64,000 nt of DNA from Microdochium bolleyi (taxonomy: Eukaryota > Ascomycota > Sordariomycetes > Xylariales > Microdochiaceae), in NCBI GenBank assembly GCA_001566295.1, contig KQ964249.1:1612001-1676000 (forward strand), written 5' to 3'. Position 1 is the stretch's first letter. Each line of letters begins with the position of its first letter. Under the pieces are notes generated by a model, which saw nothing but the letters and a program-made list of their open reading frames with translations, had not been told where the DNA came from and did not search any database. A program made the translations under genes and the position numbers. Below, piece after piece: positions 23,801 to 36,208 of this stretch.

Positions 23801-24494
23801 CGCGATCCCCAGTGTCATCCTAGCCTTTGCTGCCCGCGCCATCGACGTGCTAAAGAATCCACTGCACGCCCTGTACGAGAAGGTCAACCTGTTCCTCACC
23901 TCGGGGCCGACATGGCAGCTCGATCGCATCCCGCTGCTGCCGTCCATTGTGCATGAGGGGCCCGGCGAGGACGGTGCCTTCTACACGGAAGTCAGCTGGC
24001 TGCTGTCCTTTCTCGTCGACGGCCTGCGCGACGAGCGCGATCTGGCGCTGTACCACCGCCGCAAGGTCTTCGAGCGCGTCCTCGCGCTCGCATGCAACCC
24101 GTACATGGGCAACAACCTGCGCACGAGCGTCCTGCGGCTGATATACCGCGCCACGGGTATCCGGGGCGGCAGCGACACGATGGTCACGCGGTTCGGCGTG
24201 GCGAGCTGGCTGCGCACGCAGAAGGCTTCCGCCGCGGCTCTGGCGGACGCGGAGCTGTACCAGGCTGTCATCCGGCGGGTGTGGGAGACCTGCGACCAGG
24301 CAAGGATTGGGGAGTGGAGTGCCGGCGGCGTGGAGCGGCTAGCGATGGGCGACCAGTCTGCGGACATCCTTTCTGCGATGGCTGATGGTGCCGATGCAGA
24401 AGACGGGAAGAAAGCCACGAAGACCAAGAAGGACAAGAGCAAGAAAGACAAGAAAGAGAAGAACGATAAAAAGAAGAGGACAGCGGATGAATAG
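20851..24494 (+). CDS. URB1: Nucleolar pre-ribosomal-associated protein Urb1/Npa1
   Basis: Two exons: 20851-21010 and 21085-24494, joined across a 74-nt intron (donor GTACGC, acceptor ATCACAG) to give VARHG-LQSFKNILDRI. The product is 1189 aa. A basic N-terminal tail (MAKRKTHVGE) precedes a helical-repeat protein that opens with the Npa1 domain (about 55-400), including the VVHGLGIGRTLLQKRQQE and LSSIKYIHVEAKRDL blocks. The last 30 residues are Lys-rich, a likely nucleolar localisation tail. Urb1/Npa1 acts in very early pre-60S particles with Dbp6, Rsa3 and Npa2. The protein is shorter than yeast Urb1 (about 1760 aa), which as I recall is usual for filamentous ascomycetes. It converges with TAO3. 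Confidence 0.88.
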
Positions 24495-24806
24495 TAAATA
24501 CTTCGGTTAGCAAATCGAGAGCAATTCAAGCGCTAAGCGCATGAGGTTTGGTCGTCTTGCACATAGACATATACCACAGCTCACCTGCTCAACGGTCATT
24601 GACAAGATCTTGTGCAATGTGTTAGCGAGGCACCAATGGTCCGAGTCAAGTTGTCATTTCCCAGTTATCTTCATATTCATTGGGGGTCTCAATGCGAGTT
24701 CCTTCGTGTCCAAATGATAAAAACTACATATCGTCGTATGTCTTGGTCTCCATGCTTCGCTCTCTCATGCAACCCCTCCCTCATTCGAGCTACGCATCGC
24801 TGCACG
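24495..24806. other. Short convergent 3' region URB1 / TAO3
   Basis: Only 312 bp separate the two stop codons, so both 3' UTRs and polyadenylation sites must lie here and may overlap. Confidence 0.5.
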
Positions 24807-27800
24807 TCAGATCCCTGCGCCGGGAGTCGACGGCGTGCTCGGCTTCGCAGCCGAGAGCTGCAGATACGAGTCGGGTACCTTGGGCACCTGAGGCGACGCG
24901 ACCGCAGTGGTCGTCCGAAACAGATCCCGCTGGCGTTCGGCCTCACGCGACTTGCCACCCGTTAGCCGCCGCATGTGCGAGCGTGTCGACTGCTTGGTAT
25001 TCTTGATCATCGTCTCGAACGAGAAGGACCCATCGGCGGTATTACCAGTGCTGGGACCGCTTGCGAAGCCACCTGTGCTGCTAGCAGATGGTAGTCCACC
25101 GCTACTTGGCCCCCCACCTCCCAGACGCATATCTTCGTCGCCGTCAGAGAAGACGTCCTCGGTATTGTATCCGTCGTCAGAGGCGAGATCGCCGCCGCCG
25201 ATCTGGTTCTGGTAGGACGCCGGCGCGGATGGGCTGGTGACAGAGCGCGAGTGCATGCCCGGTCGGCTGCTTCCACCAGCGCCACCAGAAGCAGCAGCTG
25301 CATTGTTGCGCATGGCGAGGCCCGCGCTGAACGCGCCGGGTGTCATGGTGTTGGCAGTGTCGCTACGTGGGAGAACGGGCCGGTCAATGAAGCCGTTTTG
25401 GAATGACGCGGTGCTCGAGGAAGCCTGGTGCAGGATTGGCAGGATCTGCTCGTCGTAGAGCTGCGGCCCGTTCTCGAAGCCATCGCCAGTGAACTCGGTG
25501 ATGGTCCGCGATGAGCGTCCATCACTAGGCGATGTCTGCGACGACATATCATCGAAGAAGTCATCTAGGCTGTCGAGCTTGGTCACTAGATCGGGCATGT
25601 GGTCCTCGCCACGGAGGTCGTCCGACATCATCGTCTCCGTGCGGCCTGACATGTCAAAGTATCCAAAGTTGTATTCGTCAGTGTGGAATTCGACCTCGGG
25701 CGTTGGTGTTGGCTCCGTGGCTAGCCCCTCGTCGACTTCGGCCTGGCACACATAAAATGCAGCGTGGATGTTGCCTCGCGTTGTCTCCGTTTTGCGAGCT
25801 GGCACCGGGACGGCCCAGCCCGATTCCTCAGGTATACCGAATAAACTCTCTGTCCGCTCATACTCCTTCCTGATGGCCTTGGAAGATGGGTGCGTCATGC
25901 TCATGCGCAGGTGGTGCTGATCCATTGGTGTCGAGGTCATTGTCATCATACAGTTCAAGACCTCGAGGGCCTCCATGCAGAACTCGGTCTGCAGGAGTCG
26001 GAGCAGCGGCGAGATGAGGTCCGACCCAAGACTTGAAATCTCAGGTCGCTGCACATTAAGCTGTGGCAAGATGTCACAGAGCAGCCGCATGGTCTGGATT
26101 TTTACTGCAGCGTTGCTGTTGGTCAAAAACCCCATGAGCATAATGATCATGTCGAGATCCAGCTTGGGCAAGAAGAACTCGCGGAGTGCGGAGAAGAGCT
26201 CGCCTACGAATTCTGCGCTGTCAACGTGGCGCCCATGCGTGAGATCCTCGAGCACACCATAGAGCGGTTCAAGTCCCTGCGCCTCGGCAACAGCAGACAG
26301 AATCTCGACAGTCTTAAGCACCTCGTCTGGAAGAGCGCCATCCTCTAAAGCTTGCATGAAAAGTGGGAAGTTGGCGATCAGGGCAAAGAACAGCCGGTTG
26401 TCATTGCCAATGAGCGAGTCGCTGGGCAGCTGTACCAGACTGTCGATAGCTTTCAGAGTCGCTGTCAGGCAGGTCGAAGATCTTAGACCTTTGTATAGCA
26501 GAGGCTGCACTCCCTCAAAACCCTCACCCCACCGCGGCGGCCGGCCTTCGAACAGCATCGTGCGCACCCTCGGAGAGTGAAAGTCGAGCTTCTCGAGGTA
26601 TATGTTCAGCATATCGACAGCCTCCAGGAACTCAGCTTCATTGATCGAGTCAAGACAGGCGCAGGTGGTCCAGAATAACTGCGGGAAGCTGAGCAGTGTC
26701 TCCGGTTCCAGCTTGATGATCAGCGTCTTCAGGGTGGTCAGGATCTCCATCGAGAACGTCTGGATCTCCGTGTCTTCGTCGGCGATGGTATTGGACAATC
26801 GTGCCAGCATGTCGCCGAGCATGAGCTGATCCATTGACGTTGTCAGAATGCAGCGGAAGATCTGGAAGGACCGACACGCCAGGTGCCGTACAGGGCAAGA
26901 CGTGGCCCAGGTCAGCGAAAGTCGACTCCACTTCTCCTTGACCCCGGGGAAACTGATCTCGAAAGTCTTGACAACTTCGGAGGTCAATTTCTCCATGCCT
27001 GGAGGCACTTTGTGCTCACGGTCATCGACCTTGCCATTATTGTCGTCATATCCCCACACAACAGACTGTTCATGCTGGCGGATTGACTCGATCAAACTCT
27101 CGATGGACTCCTTGGTTTCCGGAGATGTTATATTGTCGTCGTCCAGCTTGGAGATGGCCAGCTCGTGCACTAGATGCACGAGCATTTCTCGAGCTTGCTC
27201 CTGCACCAGTGGCGTGTAATGGTCCCATAGCACTGTGATGACTTGTAATAAGAGAGGCAGGTTCTCAGCCGTCAGCTGGATCGGGGCCACCATCAGGTCA
27301 ACAAGCAGAATGAGCGATAACTGGCCAAGTGATAATCCGGCCTGCTTGGGACCGATCGGTAGGGTGTCCGCGAGGTCTGCGCAGTATGGAAGCTGGTTGA
27401 TGTCTGGTGGTGGTGGAGTGGTCTCGCGCTTCTCGTTCGGCACCATCGCCTTGGGGCTGATTTGCACCAGCAGGAACTCGATGACCTTGCTGCCCGACGC
27501 GCTCGAGGTGCTTGCTAAGAAAACAACAATCTGCTTTGCGTATTCGACAAAGTTCTGCTCTCTCCTCTCTAGGCAGAGGGTAATTATGAAGTCGAGAATG
27601 AGACGCACGTTCCCTTGGCTAGGCCCAGTTGCCAAAGCCTGCCATAGTGCCTGCACCTCGTTGTGCAGTGCAGCACTGGACTTGATGGTCAGTTCAAGGA
27701 GGTTGGCAAGTAACACGTATGACTGAGCCGTGGGCCCACCATTCGGATCGACCTGGAGCTCAATAGTTTGAATCCACGGGAGAATGGCCGCAATAGCGTT

Positions 27801-30800
27801 TCGTTGTGCGCCTTGCTGCAGGTTCTTGAAGTAGAAGGAGAATTCCGAGAAGATGTGAAAGGCCAGGCTGGGATTCTGCTTCGCCAATCGCATCGAGATC
27901 TCAAACTGAGCTAACTTGTACACAGCTTTCGTTTTGTCTGATATGCTGATGTCGAAGTCGCGCAGTTTGGTGCCACGGCCACCCTGTTGTCTTTCCTCGA
28001 CAGCACGCAGGACCCTGGCAGACTTGGACCGCACCTCACTCTGGTCGTTACCCAGCGTGAACAGACACAGGCCCAAGAGTTTCCACGCAGGCGAAGGATA
28101 GTCTGGGAGCTCGAGGAGAACATCTGTCACCACCGCGAAATAGTTCTCCTGCACTTTCAGTGCCTCGGCAAGGTAGCATCTTGAAATGCAGTGCTCGAGA
28201 AGATAGGGGTATTCCTTGTTGTGCACGATCATGTTCTTCAGGGCCCGCTTGCCGCTTACGGTCGCCCTGTCGCTGCCTGAGCTGAAGATGCATTCGATCC
28301 AAGCAAGCATCCTTCGGAGGTCGAACTGAAGAACAGCCCCGCTCTCTGTGGTGACACTGATCGGCCCTGCACAGAGTGCAGCCATCGCATTCAATGCTGC
28401 GGTTTTGAGGTTGCGCTTTTCAATCTCCATTGAGGCCGATACAGTTTGACGCTCACCTAATGTTTGCTGGTCAATCACAGACTGCCTCATGGTGTCTTCC
28501 CTTTGACGGATCTGCTGTTGATTGGGCGAGAACCCGCACCAGTCCTCCATCAGAGCGAACGAGGACTTTCTTGACTCGAAGGTCATCCATCGCGAAGGGT
28601 CGGTCGTCCGGTTGATGCCTTCGAAGAGTTCCTCCATCAGCCCGCAATAATGGCGTCGCAGCGTCTGATACTCCCAATTCATCTGTACGTCGCCGTCCAT
28701 CAAAAAGATCTTGAGATCTTTAGTGTACGTGCACAGGTAGTTCATGATCCAGTCGTCGTTATGCGCAATGGGATCCTTAAGAAAGTGAGCGGTTAACTTG
28801 TAGATATGGGTCAGTTCGGTGCGCAAAAGATCGAATCTCTGATCTGTTTGTCGTGGTCCGCTGTTTGCACGCTGGTGCAGCCGAGCTTTGGCATCGTCGT
28901 TACAACGAATGCCTTGGGCCTGTAGGTCCTCGAGCAGAGCACGATAGGTATTGATGTTGATGGAACCCATTGCAAGGACGACAGCGTCGCGCACTGCCGT
29001 AGACGGAGCCATGAGCAACGGGGTCAGGAATTTGAACAGAGTGCGGGCCGAGACGATCTTGTCAGCAGGCCGCGAGGCCTTGCGCGAATGCTGGCTGTCT
29101 TGCGATGGTCTATCCTTCGACGCGCCAGTGTCACCAAGAGTTGTGCAAGCAAACGTTAAGTATAGTTTCCACTGCTCAACCACAATGTCCGATTGGGTGA
29201 TTGGCGATTTGGCAGGGAAGCGGCCACTGCCAGGCTCTGTAGTGGAATAAAGGCCTCGCCTTGGCTTTGAGAGCTCCATGATGGGCTGAAACATCTGCAG
29301 CACTCTTTCGCAAACCAAATCGCGGCTGATTGTGACGGTGAATGGATAACGATCATACGCAATGCGAATGAAGTTCGGGAAGAGCTTAAACCATAATGTG
29401 GTGTCGTACGAGACATCGCTGGTGCATAGCTCGATCAAAGCTCCTTGGTTGTTGCCGTTTTGCATACCTTTCTGCAGCCGGCTGCGTTCGGCAATGGATA
29501 AGTGGTCGTCCTTGACGCTCATCACCTCCTTCGACTTATTCTCAAGGATGTTGATCAACCGATCGTCACCAGCCTCTTCTGTTCCACTCTTCCCTAGAGC
29601 CTTGTCAAACTCGGTGATGAGACGCAATACTGTTATCGCGAAATGCCTCACGCGACGAGACTGTGAGCACAGGAAGAACAGTCCGCGAGCTTCGACATAC
29701 TCGACCTCGGCCCAAATGTTGGACAGGTCGAGTTGCATGCCACGCTTGTCAGTCCCATTGGGGTCCGTTGAGTTCAGGGCTGCCTCCTTGGTCCTCTGCC
29801 GGATTTCGTCCCGCCAGATCTGGAGGAGTTCGACATAAAGACGCAACGTGTTTTCGATGTGACTCGGACCTAGCATTCCCCCATCTGACATGGTGGAATA
29901 TCGGTCGTCGAAATTGAATATGAAGCGGGCGAAGCCTGTCGTAACTGGCTGGGCATAAGACTGACGTGCGATGGATTTGAGGGATTGTGCCGAGGACTCG
30001 GCAATATTTCGCTGAACGTGAGCCGTGCCCGTGCAGAGCAAGTTGATCAAGGGCGTGAAGGGGATGTCAGCGGACAGACACCGAGGCAAGGCCTGGACGG
30101 CGACGTGGAGAAGGTCGTAGAACGATTGCTTCTGATCTGCCGGGTTCTGGTCATCCCTCCTCGAGAAGTTGAATGTATCAGACATTGGTGTTTTGGGGCC
30201 AGAGCTCGTGCTGAACTTCTCGTCCAGCGCAGCTTGTCCCCCGAACGCATTGTCGCAAATTATGGTGATCTTCCCTAGAATCTCAGAGAACTTCTTGTAG
30301 CATTCAAGGGCACCATCGGCAAGATTCGAAGTCATGACAGGCCTTGAGAGCGCCTCGTCCTGCTCGGTACTCGGTAACGGTGAGCGCGATGCACCTCGCA
30401 CAGAGGAGGGCATCGGCGACGCAGGTCCAAGGCGCTCAGAGGCAAATACAGGATAGTGTTGCGGGAAAGGCGGACGTCCATGTTCGCGCTTCTCAAGATC
30501 GGAAAGCATTGCCAAGAAAGCCCGTATGCCAATGACAACCCTGTCTGGGTCGAGCTGGTCAACCTTCAGTTCCTTGTTCGAGATGAACAGCTCAGCATTG
30601 ATCAGGGGGAAGATGATGCTCTTGCAGCAATACTCTGGGTATTTGTAGCCAATGAACCGGATAATCTGAATCACCGGGCTTGCTGGCGCGATATCCACGG
30701 GCGCGAAGGTACGTCTTGACGTAGGGAGTATCAATTGAATCACTTCTTCCAGTTTCCTTGAGACGGCCGTCATTGGTTCGTTGCAGCGGTACAGGTAGTT

Positions 30801-33042
30801 CCAAAGGAGCCGCGATACCACCTGCAACGCCATGGCACGAGTGCTACGATCCTTGAGCTTAGGCTGTAGCGATCGCACGAGCTGTAGCCATTGCGAACTG
30901 AAGCTCTCCGGAGGTGAGACGCACAGCATGGTCGCCGTCAGGGGAAATGCCGTGTGCCAGTGATGAGGTTTCACAAACATCTGCGCCAAGCGCGGACTGA
31001 TGTTACTGATCACCTCTCCCCATTTGGGCGAGGTGAGACGCCCGACGGTCGCGGTCGCAGCGACCGGAAGGAGAAAGTTTTCGAGGGCATGGCAGAATGC
31101 CGATTTGACCCTTCGCCCATGCGAGTTGGTGAATAGACGGCCCAGAGCGACCAGAAAGTTGCAAGATTTTTCCCAGTCGCCGTCCTTGTCAATCTTAATG
31201 CGGATGTGTTTCATGCCACCCAGTGTCAGCTCCATATGCTCATCAGCATGGCGCAGAGAAGCCTCCTGTTGCAGCCGCTCAAGGCTTGATAGATACTTCC
31301 TCGTGACGCTTACGAAGTTGATGTCGCTCATAGCACCTAGCAACTGGGCGAAGATGTTCCAGTTTGCCATCTTGAGGGGTGACATATGCAGCTGCTCTGA
31401 ATCTGCAAGCGTCAGTTGACCGAAGATGATGTCTTCCAGTTTGCCCTCCATCTCCAACGTGACACACTCAAGGGTGGTCTGGCTGATGACCTCCAACAGG
31501 ACGCGGCAGAGAATGTAGATGGCCACATGAGACCGTCGCTCAGCCTGCGCTGCATACAGCTGCTTGGATGCGAGATCCTCTGGCGTGGGTGACTTGATTG
31601 GTTCACTTGTTGAACTACCCCCAACCGCCATCTGGAGAGGCTCTGTGTTGCGTCGTACCAGAGCGTTGGCGGGATTCTGTGTTGCCTTGACCGCCTGCAG
31701 CTCTGCCCGAGCTTCGGTTGCCTTTTCGCTCTTCCTCTTGCGCCATAACATGATCGAGTCGATCAACGGCTTTGGTCTCTGCTTGGCAAGCTGCGCCAGC
31801 GCGACAATGAACTGGTCGAAGTTCGGATCCGCGCCTGGTCCGCATATCGTTTCGATGCTCGGCTCTGGATCGAATGGAACGGTGTTACATTCACTGAGCT
31901 TGTCCTCAGCGCTCACGATGAACTATAAGTGGTCAGCCAAAGAACCAAGGCAGGCGACATTTGAGCAGCAGGTGTGCTAACCGAGGTGAACAAAACGTGC
32001 ATAGCATATCCGCCTACAGTGCCCAACGCATCCTCCTTCGTTTGAAGTTGTTTTGCCGAGGCCGACTGCTGCGGTCTGTGATCGCGCCGAGCCCGGTTTG
32101 ACGTATGGTCGCTCTTATGGATCGGCTCAGATCCGTGGGCTGCGCCATTGATGGCCGTGGACCCGGAGAGTGCAGATGGTGCCCTTGAGGTCATGGATGC
32201 AAGGGAGACCTCCGAATCGAGCCTGTTCAGTACCCTGGCATCCGGACGCTCCGGCAGAAAGCCGGCCCCCGCTGCGGCGATCATCTGCGGGCTGAGCGGA
32301 CTTGATGTCGAACTGGCGCTTCCATTTCTTGAGTGCTGAATCCCGTGAACGATGGACGTCTGCCTGTGGTGTCCATATGTAGCGGACTTTGGATCGACTA
32401 CGCGCTCTAAAATCCCACCAAGTCCACCACGTGGAATTCCACCACGGATTCCTGGAGAGGTCGCAGAGGTCGCCGTTCGGAGTGACTCAGGAATGCCGGC
32501 GAGGCCGCTGGCGGAGACTTTATCTATTGATGATTCGCGGGAATGGATCACGGAGCGCGAGACGGCCGAGTCGGGGCTTCTGTGCCTGAGAGTATGGTCC
32601 CAGCCATCGGCGTCCTGGTCGGCATGGGCGTTGAGGCGGGATGAGGGCCGTTGCGAGTGGTAAGTTGGCGAGTCTTGCAGATGCGCATCTGGCAGCGTCG
32701 GGGCCGGAGCTAGAGAAACGAGCGACTAGTGTCAGCGAGGACATGGAATATCTCGGCCAGATGTCGAGGAGGAGCAGCCCTTCTGGTGACACGGCATGAC
32801 GGGAAGGAGAACGGCGCAGGGTAGAGCAGTGCCGCTGTGTCAGGCGCTTGCTGCATAACCAGCACATTCGGTCACAAGCACGACCTGCACATCCGTAGCG
32901 ACCGAGCGAGGGGAAGGGGCCCCTGGATGTCCTCCTGGATCATGGTGCGGCTTCGGCGGCACACAGCCGCCAGGCGCCGCCAGTGCTTCAGGTTCATTGC
33001 GTGATGGTCCAGAGGGATCGGAAGGGTGGCGGACTCACCCAT
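24807..33042 (-). CDS. TAO3: Cell morphogenesis scaffold Tao3/Pag1 (Furry/Mor2 family)
   Basis: Very large minus-strand gene. Exons: 33039-33042 (predicted, 4 nt), 31982-32709 and 24807-31922; introns are 329 and 59 nt. The product would be 2615 aa. The junction GYAMHVLFTS-FIVSAEDKL restores the conserved start of the Furry-type HEAT/ARM repeats. The upstream exon carries the fungal-conserved SSIDKVSASGLAGIPESLRT segment but has no in-frame ATG before it, and an in-frame TAG lies just upstream of its acceptor, so an upstream exon is required. ATGG followed by a perfect GTGAGT donor at 33042 fits frame exactly. Repeats fill most of the protein; the last 300 residues are Ser/Gly-rich. Tao3/Mor2 scaffolds the NDR kinase pathway (Cbk1/Orb6) for polarised growth. 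Identity is firm; the first exon is inferred. Confidence 0.9.
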
Positions 33043-36000
33043 TGTCGGCTTGCAGGGCCCATTGTCTGGTGTCCGTGAGGCTGGAGGGGTAGAGGACAAG
33101 AACGGCGTCGATGCCGCCTTCAAGAACGCAACGTGCTGGCGAACGGCGGTCGAGAGAATCAATGCGCTGCCCTGAGCTTGACTCGACCCTGGCCCACGCT
33201 CGACAATGCAACTGGGCAGACGCATCAAGGGACCGAAGCTCTGGAGGTCGATTGGCTGCCGAGCCGGCGCAGGGATTGGTCCCTCCTGGTGACGACCCGT
33301 CTTTCTGCTCCAAGGCGAGGGGCCAAACACCTCTCTGCTCCCTTGCTGTTCGCGTTGACAGTACTGCTTAATTAGCTCGAGCGCGCAGCGGCCCGCGGAT
33401 TGGCTTGCAACTTTGAGAACGCTTGCACAAGACCACGCGGGCACGCGGCCGCCCGCAGGTGCTGTCAAAAAGCCAATCCGCAGACGACCGTCGAGTCTTG
33501 CCCAGGTGCTCGGGTGGTCCCCTCCTGTCACAGTTGGACAACAGTGGATGCGCACGTGCTGCGCGACGACGATTACTACAAATCAACCATATTTACACGC
33601 CTCCCGCTAGACGTCTTCGTTATACTTGATTGAGGAAGCCGTGGGGTATCCCCAGTCCAGCACTGGGCTGGACATTGTGGATTCGTTGGCCTATCAAGGT
33701 CGAGATTGCTCAAACATACCTCGAGGTACACCCACTTGAAAATGACGGATGCAGGACATGATCAAGTTCCACGCCGTGGGGTCCAGGAGCGTTCGATCAA
33801 AGCTATACACGTAGCCAAAGACACGCGGGCTCCCAGTGTCCTGGAGAGGATCAACCCATGTCCTGGCCTGGCGATCGTCAAGTCTTGGCCAATCTAGCCT
33901 GCTCACGCCCTTGATGAATGCAAATACACGCAGACAGAAAGAAGATGGCTTTGCTGCGAGGATGAGGGCGCTGGAAGTCCTCAAAACCCAAGGATAACCG
34001 CGGTATTCGACTCATAGAGATTGGAGCAAATGTGGGGACTAGGGGTCAACTCTTGAGGAGGCTCACAACCTTGACTGCCGGCCTTGCTTCCGGACGTCTT
34101 GCGAGAACGAGACACATTGGCTGGGCGCCATTCGGCATTCGCGGTTCGCGTGACGGCAGCGTCTCCGCCTTCCTCGGCTCGAGATCGTGGGGTAGAGCTT
34201 CAGTAGCTGCGCGGGGCGTCCTTGGCTACTATGCCCTCCCCGGACCAACCTCGATCCTCTCGCCAGAGAGGAAGTGCTTCTGGCATATCTCAGCCACATC
34301 GGGCTTGGTCGGAACGTTCCGAGCTTTGCACTGAGACGTGTGCTACCTGCAACCGGGACAGCGAAAGCCTCCTCCTCTATCTGAGTCAGCTTACATTGAG
34401 GCCACAAGGTTGTTTCTGACGTTGACGGCCATTTTCAACGTGCCCCTACCTATGCCCAGCTTCTGCCCAGCTCGTCCTTAGGCAGAGTGGCTTTGACTAG
34501 ACATTCCGGCCGACTTAAGCTCGCAGCTCATCCACGTAGACCGTGCAGGGAAATGTTCCTCATTTCTCTCGTTCTGGTATCGCACAGCCCGGCTGGTTTC
34601 TCACTCTGGTAGGAAGTAGAAATGACACTACGTCAAGACTGAGGCGCGGGCGGGTTGCATTGTCAACCTGGGCAGTGGCTCGCACAGGGATCTTTGCCTT
34701 GAGGAGAAACCACACCTGGTCCACACGTGGCAATCACGAATGCGAACTCGAGCGCAGCAGGCAGCCTTCTGGACCCGGCTCGAATCACGCACGGCTATCT
34801 TTGCACAGGACGTGCTTGGTGCAGACAAGAATGTGGAACAGCCAGCCTACACTTGCCATGCAACACAATACGACCACGAGTGCTGAGGTCAGACAGCAGA
34901 ATCTCGGTTATGGCGGTTCCGCAACGAAGATATGCACGGCACCGATGCCACCCGACTAGTGCTCAAAAGTAACTAAAGTAGGGGTGCCCATGCGAGGACC
35001 GACGAGATCTTGGCTCTCCCACAATGCGTCCTGCCGCTCTTATTGGCACATCCACTGCGTCGCTGGAAGCTGATCGCGGAATGCAGAGCGTCCTGCAGTA
35101 GCCGGCACTCAGTCGTGGGTGTTGGGCATGTGAAGGTGCACCTGGGCAGTCTCACGGGGGGCGGGTTCGGTGACTTTCTGTATTGTCCACAATGCGTGCA
35201 GGCAGTCTTGTCCGAGCCATTTTCCGTTTGCGAAGATCTCTGGATGGCAACCTCACCTTGGGATCCTGTCGCGCTCCGTCACTGATGATTTGCCAGCAAC
35301 ACGGCACGGATGCCGCGGGCCAAAACGGAGTACACACAGATGAAATGCGTGCGAGTAAGTTGTTGCGGATACGCAACAATGGCAGTGTCTGTCGGACGAT
35401 CCGACACCCAGAGCGTGCGTGGAGGGTCCCGACCAAGCAGTGGAGACCCTGCCCGGCGGTGCTTCCCAGAGGCCGTTGCTGTCGAGCGCCGCGAGTCCTG
35501 ACGGCATTCGAAGCTTGTCGGCTTCCAAGGTTGTGAACACTCTGGCGTCGCAACCCCGACCCTTGTCTTGTCTCTTGGCTGTCCCCGTGCTGCAAACAAG
35601 CCCGACACTCGAAATGGTCGAGGCTCTTGCTGCTCTTTTATGCGGCTCGTCCCTTGCCACTCTACTTAGCATCCCAAAGTGCTCGCGTCATTCACATCGA
35701 CACTTTGTCCAGAATAGCGAGACCGATCCGACGACACTGATATTTCCGCCTAGTCCCGGTACAGTAGTAGGCCCTGCCGCCCCATCTGCCGCCGCACCCC
35801 TCTGCGGGCTCCAGGTCCTTGAGAACACCCCGAGCCTCCCCCCCCTCCCCTCCCAAGGGTCGCTGCTTTCCCGAACATCTGACCCACCGATCCCCGTCCT
35901 TCCGGGCCGCCCGATTTCGCGCACGCACTCCGCCGCTCGTGTCAACTTTCTGCCCTACACAACCCCCCCTTAAAAGCAGCCTCTCGCCATACAACCAGGG

Positions 36001-36208
36001 ACGGTATTCTGTTCTGACAGCCTCCATTTTTCTTTCTTTGTTTTTCCTCGGCTTCAGACCGACAAGACCACTCACCACAACGATACTCAGGAGCACCTAG
36101 TATTGAGTTTCGCTACGTGCCGCCGGCTAACATCGCCGAGTGTCGTGACCGCCACGGCGACCCCTCTACACCCGGCCTCGATCCTGTCACCCAACCCCTA
36201 CTGCCACC
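33043..36208. other. Gene-poor intergenic region between TAO3 and the P450 reductase
   Basis: About 3.17 kb upstream of two divergent genes. All frames are below about 190 codons and none shows a domain, a plausible splice structure or codon use like the neighbours. The right end (about 35,760-36,208) is pyrimidine-rich, like a typical fungal promoter and leader for the reductase gene. It may hold long 5' leaders, an unannotated non-coding RNA or a decayed gene; I cannot tell which. Confidence 0.5.

Noticed and set aside
32872..33555. 227-codon minus frame upstream of TAO3
   Set aside because: No domain and mixed composition; it overlaps the predicted ATGG microexon in the same frame, but reading through the donor does not join to the conserved Tao3 sequence.
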